Origin: Pempheris klunzingeri
Taxonomy: Eukaryota; Chordata; Actinopteri; Acropomatiformes; Pempheridae
DNA: 64,000 nucleotides
NCBI RefSeq assembly: GCF_042242105.1
Contig: NC_092016.1
Location: forward strand, 10,058,501 to 10,122,500
Direction of reading: 5' to 3'
The first letter of the stretch is position 1. Each line of letters opens with the position of its first letter. Below the pieces are notes generated by a model. That model was not told where the DNA came from. It was given only the letters and a program-made list of their open reading frames with translations, and ran no database searches. This document shows, one piece after another, positions 63,301 through 64,000 of the stretch. A program made the position numbers and the translations under genes.

Positions 63301-64000
63301 ACAGCAAGGAATTAAACTGTAAACCCTGACATGGCACAATTTGATTGTATCAGATAGCGATTTAGCTTAATTGTGTTTGAAAAGGACCAGCTACACTGGT
63401 CTTTTACAGGATTCATTTTTAGAAAATTAAGAGTATACTGCAGAATCACAATATGTTACAATCTGCATAACTTTGTCCTGAGTAACGTTCAGGGCAGTGC
63501 TGACCTGGCATATGATGGGATTGGCAGGGTAACACGGCCCCACTTGTTATAAGTGTCAGAAACCAGCAGCCTCTGCAGAGTGTAGGAAGTGCAGTCGGGG
63601 CTTGTAGGCAGACAGTCTCTGACCACAGGCTGCCAGGTCAGACCCAGATCCAGAGAATACTCCAACTCTACAGCTGCAGAGAAAGAGGAGAAACACAATT
63701 TGATTTGATGCTTTTCTTTGTCATATACAATTGTAACTGAACATGTTTTTGGATTTGGGCGACTGGTTGAATAAAACATATACAGCACTGTTAAAGAGTT
63801 AATTGAGAGAGTAATCGGCAGAATAATTGATAATGAGAATAATCATTAGTGGCAGCTCTGTTCAGTACTGAAAACCAATCACGGCTTATTCACACTTCTT
63901 AATGCTTACAGTAGCAGGAGTTGGTGACAGAGCAGGAAGCAGAAAAGTCAAACTGGATGAAGGCGTCTTGACCCAGACTGATGTCAGTAGTAACAGTATA
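53563..64000 (-). CDS. reln: Reelin, C-terminal third (partial; continues beyond right edge)
   Basis: A secreted extracellular-matrix protein that signals through ApoER2/VLDLR to Dab1 and positions migrating neurons. The window holds the last 20 coding exons, about 1,093 codons of roughly 3,460: part of repeat 6, all of repeats 7 and 8, and the basic C-terminal region. The three EGF-like modules that divide the repeats are complete: [11 protein letters not shown] (63.1 kb), [16 protein letters not shown] (60.4 kb) and [14 protein letters not shown] (58.5 kb). BNR/Asp-box-like strings ([33 protein letters not shown]) recur in every repeat. APFDKQQTW in repeat 6 keeps the lysine that probably equals K2467, needed for receptor binding. 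The tail [10 protein letters not shown]...[14 protein letters not shown] is near-identical in layout to the human end. All exon phases agree. Confidence 0.96.
54355..54390. repeat. GT dinucleotide microsatellite
   Basis: About 16 GT units in the last reln intron, preceded by a G-rich stretch (GCGGGGGGGATCAGGAGGGG). Confidence 0.85.
55350..56060. repeat. Long purine-biased tract in the last reln intron
   Basis: Roughly 700 bp in which the plus strand is mostly A and G (repeated GGGAGAGGAG, GAAGGAGG and AGAGAGG words), broken by a short mixed stretch. The gene's own strand is therefore pyrimidine-rich. It creates several long artificial open frames on both strands (Glu/Arg/Gly-rich or Leu/Ser/Phe-rich). 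No coding exon is recognisable. Confidence 0.7.
57255..57281. repeat. GT dinucleotide microsatellite
   Basis: About 13 GT units, 140 bp downstream of the reln penultimate coding exon donor. Confidence 0.85.

Larger units (their letters stand above)
53563..64000 (-). other. reln: reln exon map (3' part)
   Basis: Exons from 5' to 3': 64000(partial)-63910, 63673-63505, 63242-63102, 62847-62670, 61845-61652, 61558-61308, 61215-61061, 60942-60728, 60515-60338, 60237-60062, 59961-59855, 59743-59501, 59372-59197, 59095-59022, 58920-58759, 58601-58444, 58263-58044, 57909-57712, 57516-57418, 53659-53563. All junctions are GT-AG and phase-consistent. The last intron (57417-53660) is 3.76 kb, far longer than the others. 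In mammals a 6-nt neuronal micro-exon encoding Val-Ser lies in this position; it was not located here. The exon order and the joins between repeats match human RELN. Confidence 0.85.

Overview
This is vertebrate nuclear DNA, almost certainly from a ray-finned fish and probably a percomorph. The genes are split into many short exons. Introns and spacers are AT-rich and carry fish-type interspersed repeats (a tRNA-derived SINE with the usual teleost tail, a TTAA-flanked MITE, an ATTGA-type retroposon tail) and many di- and tetranucleotide microsatellites. All gene models were assembled by hand from splice sites, reading phase and remembered family sequences. Exon edges may be off by a base or two.

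Layout. (1) 1-20,150: no gene recognised. The first 1.6 kb holds a large imperfect inverted repeat carrying broken Myb/SANT-like coding sequence. The rest is AT-rich spacer with repeats and several TAATTA-rich blocks that look like conserved non-coding elements. (2) 20,151-33,381, plus strand: plcz1, phospholipase C zeta, 11 exons in consistent phase; the usual N-terminal EF-hand exons were not found. (3) 34,937-47,050, minus strand: pik3c2g, class II PI3-kinase gamma, a full 32-coding-exon model of 1,391 aa. It includes an 80-nt exon that open-frame scanning misses and two GC-AG introns. plcz1 and pik3c2g lie tail to tail, as in human 12p12. (4) 48,384-48,986, plus strand: a small four-exon gene for a 102-aa single-pass membrane protein resembling SMIM29/C3orf18. 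(5) 49,480-51,520, plus strand: two tandem Ly6/uPAR three-finger genes of the SPACA4/Bouncer type. (6) 52,200-64,000, minus strand: the 3' part of reln (reelin), 20 coding exons covering repeats 6 (part), 7 and 8 and the basic C-terminal tail. The gene runs off the right edge.

How the genes relate. plcz1 hydrolyses PIP2 and pik3c2g phosphorylates phosphoinositides at the 3 position, so the convergent pair works on the same lipid pool. PLC-zeta is the egg-activation phospholipase of mammals, and Bouncer/SPACA4 proteins act in sperm-egg interaction, so two fertilisation-linked families sit within about 16 kb; whether that is more than coincidence is untested. reln is a neuronal extracellular guidance protein with no obvious functional tie to the others.

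The best candidates for something new are the tandem Ly6 pair, the short membrane-protein gene with its 26-nt micro-exon, the acidic X-Y linker and apparently short N terminus of the fish PLC-zeta, and a length-variable tetranucleotide repeat occupying most of a 147-bp pik3c2g intron right up to the splice acceptor.
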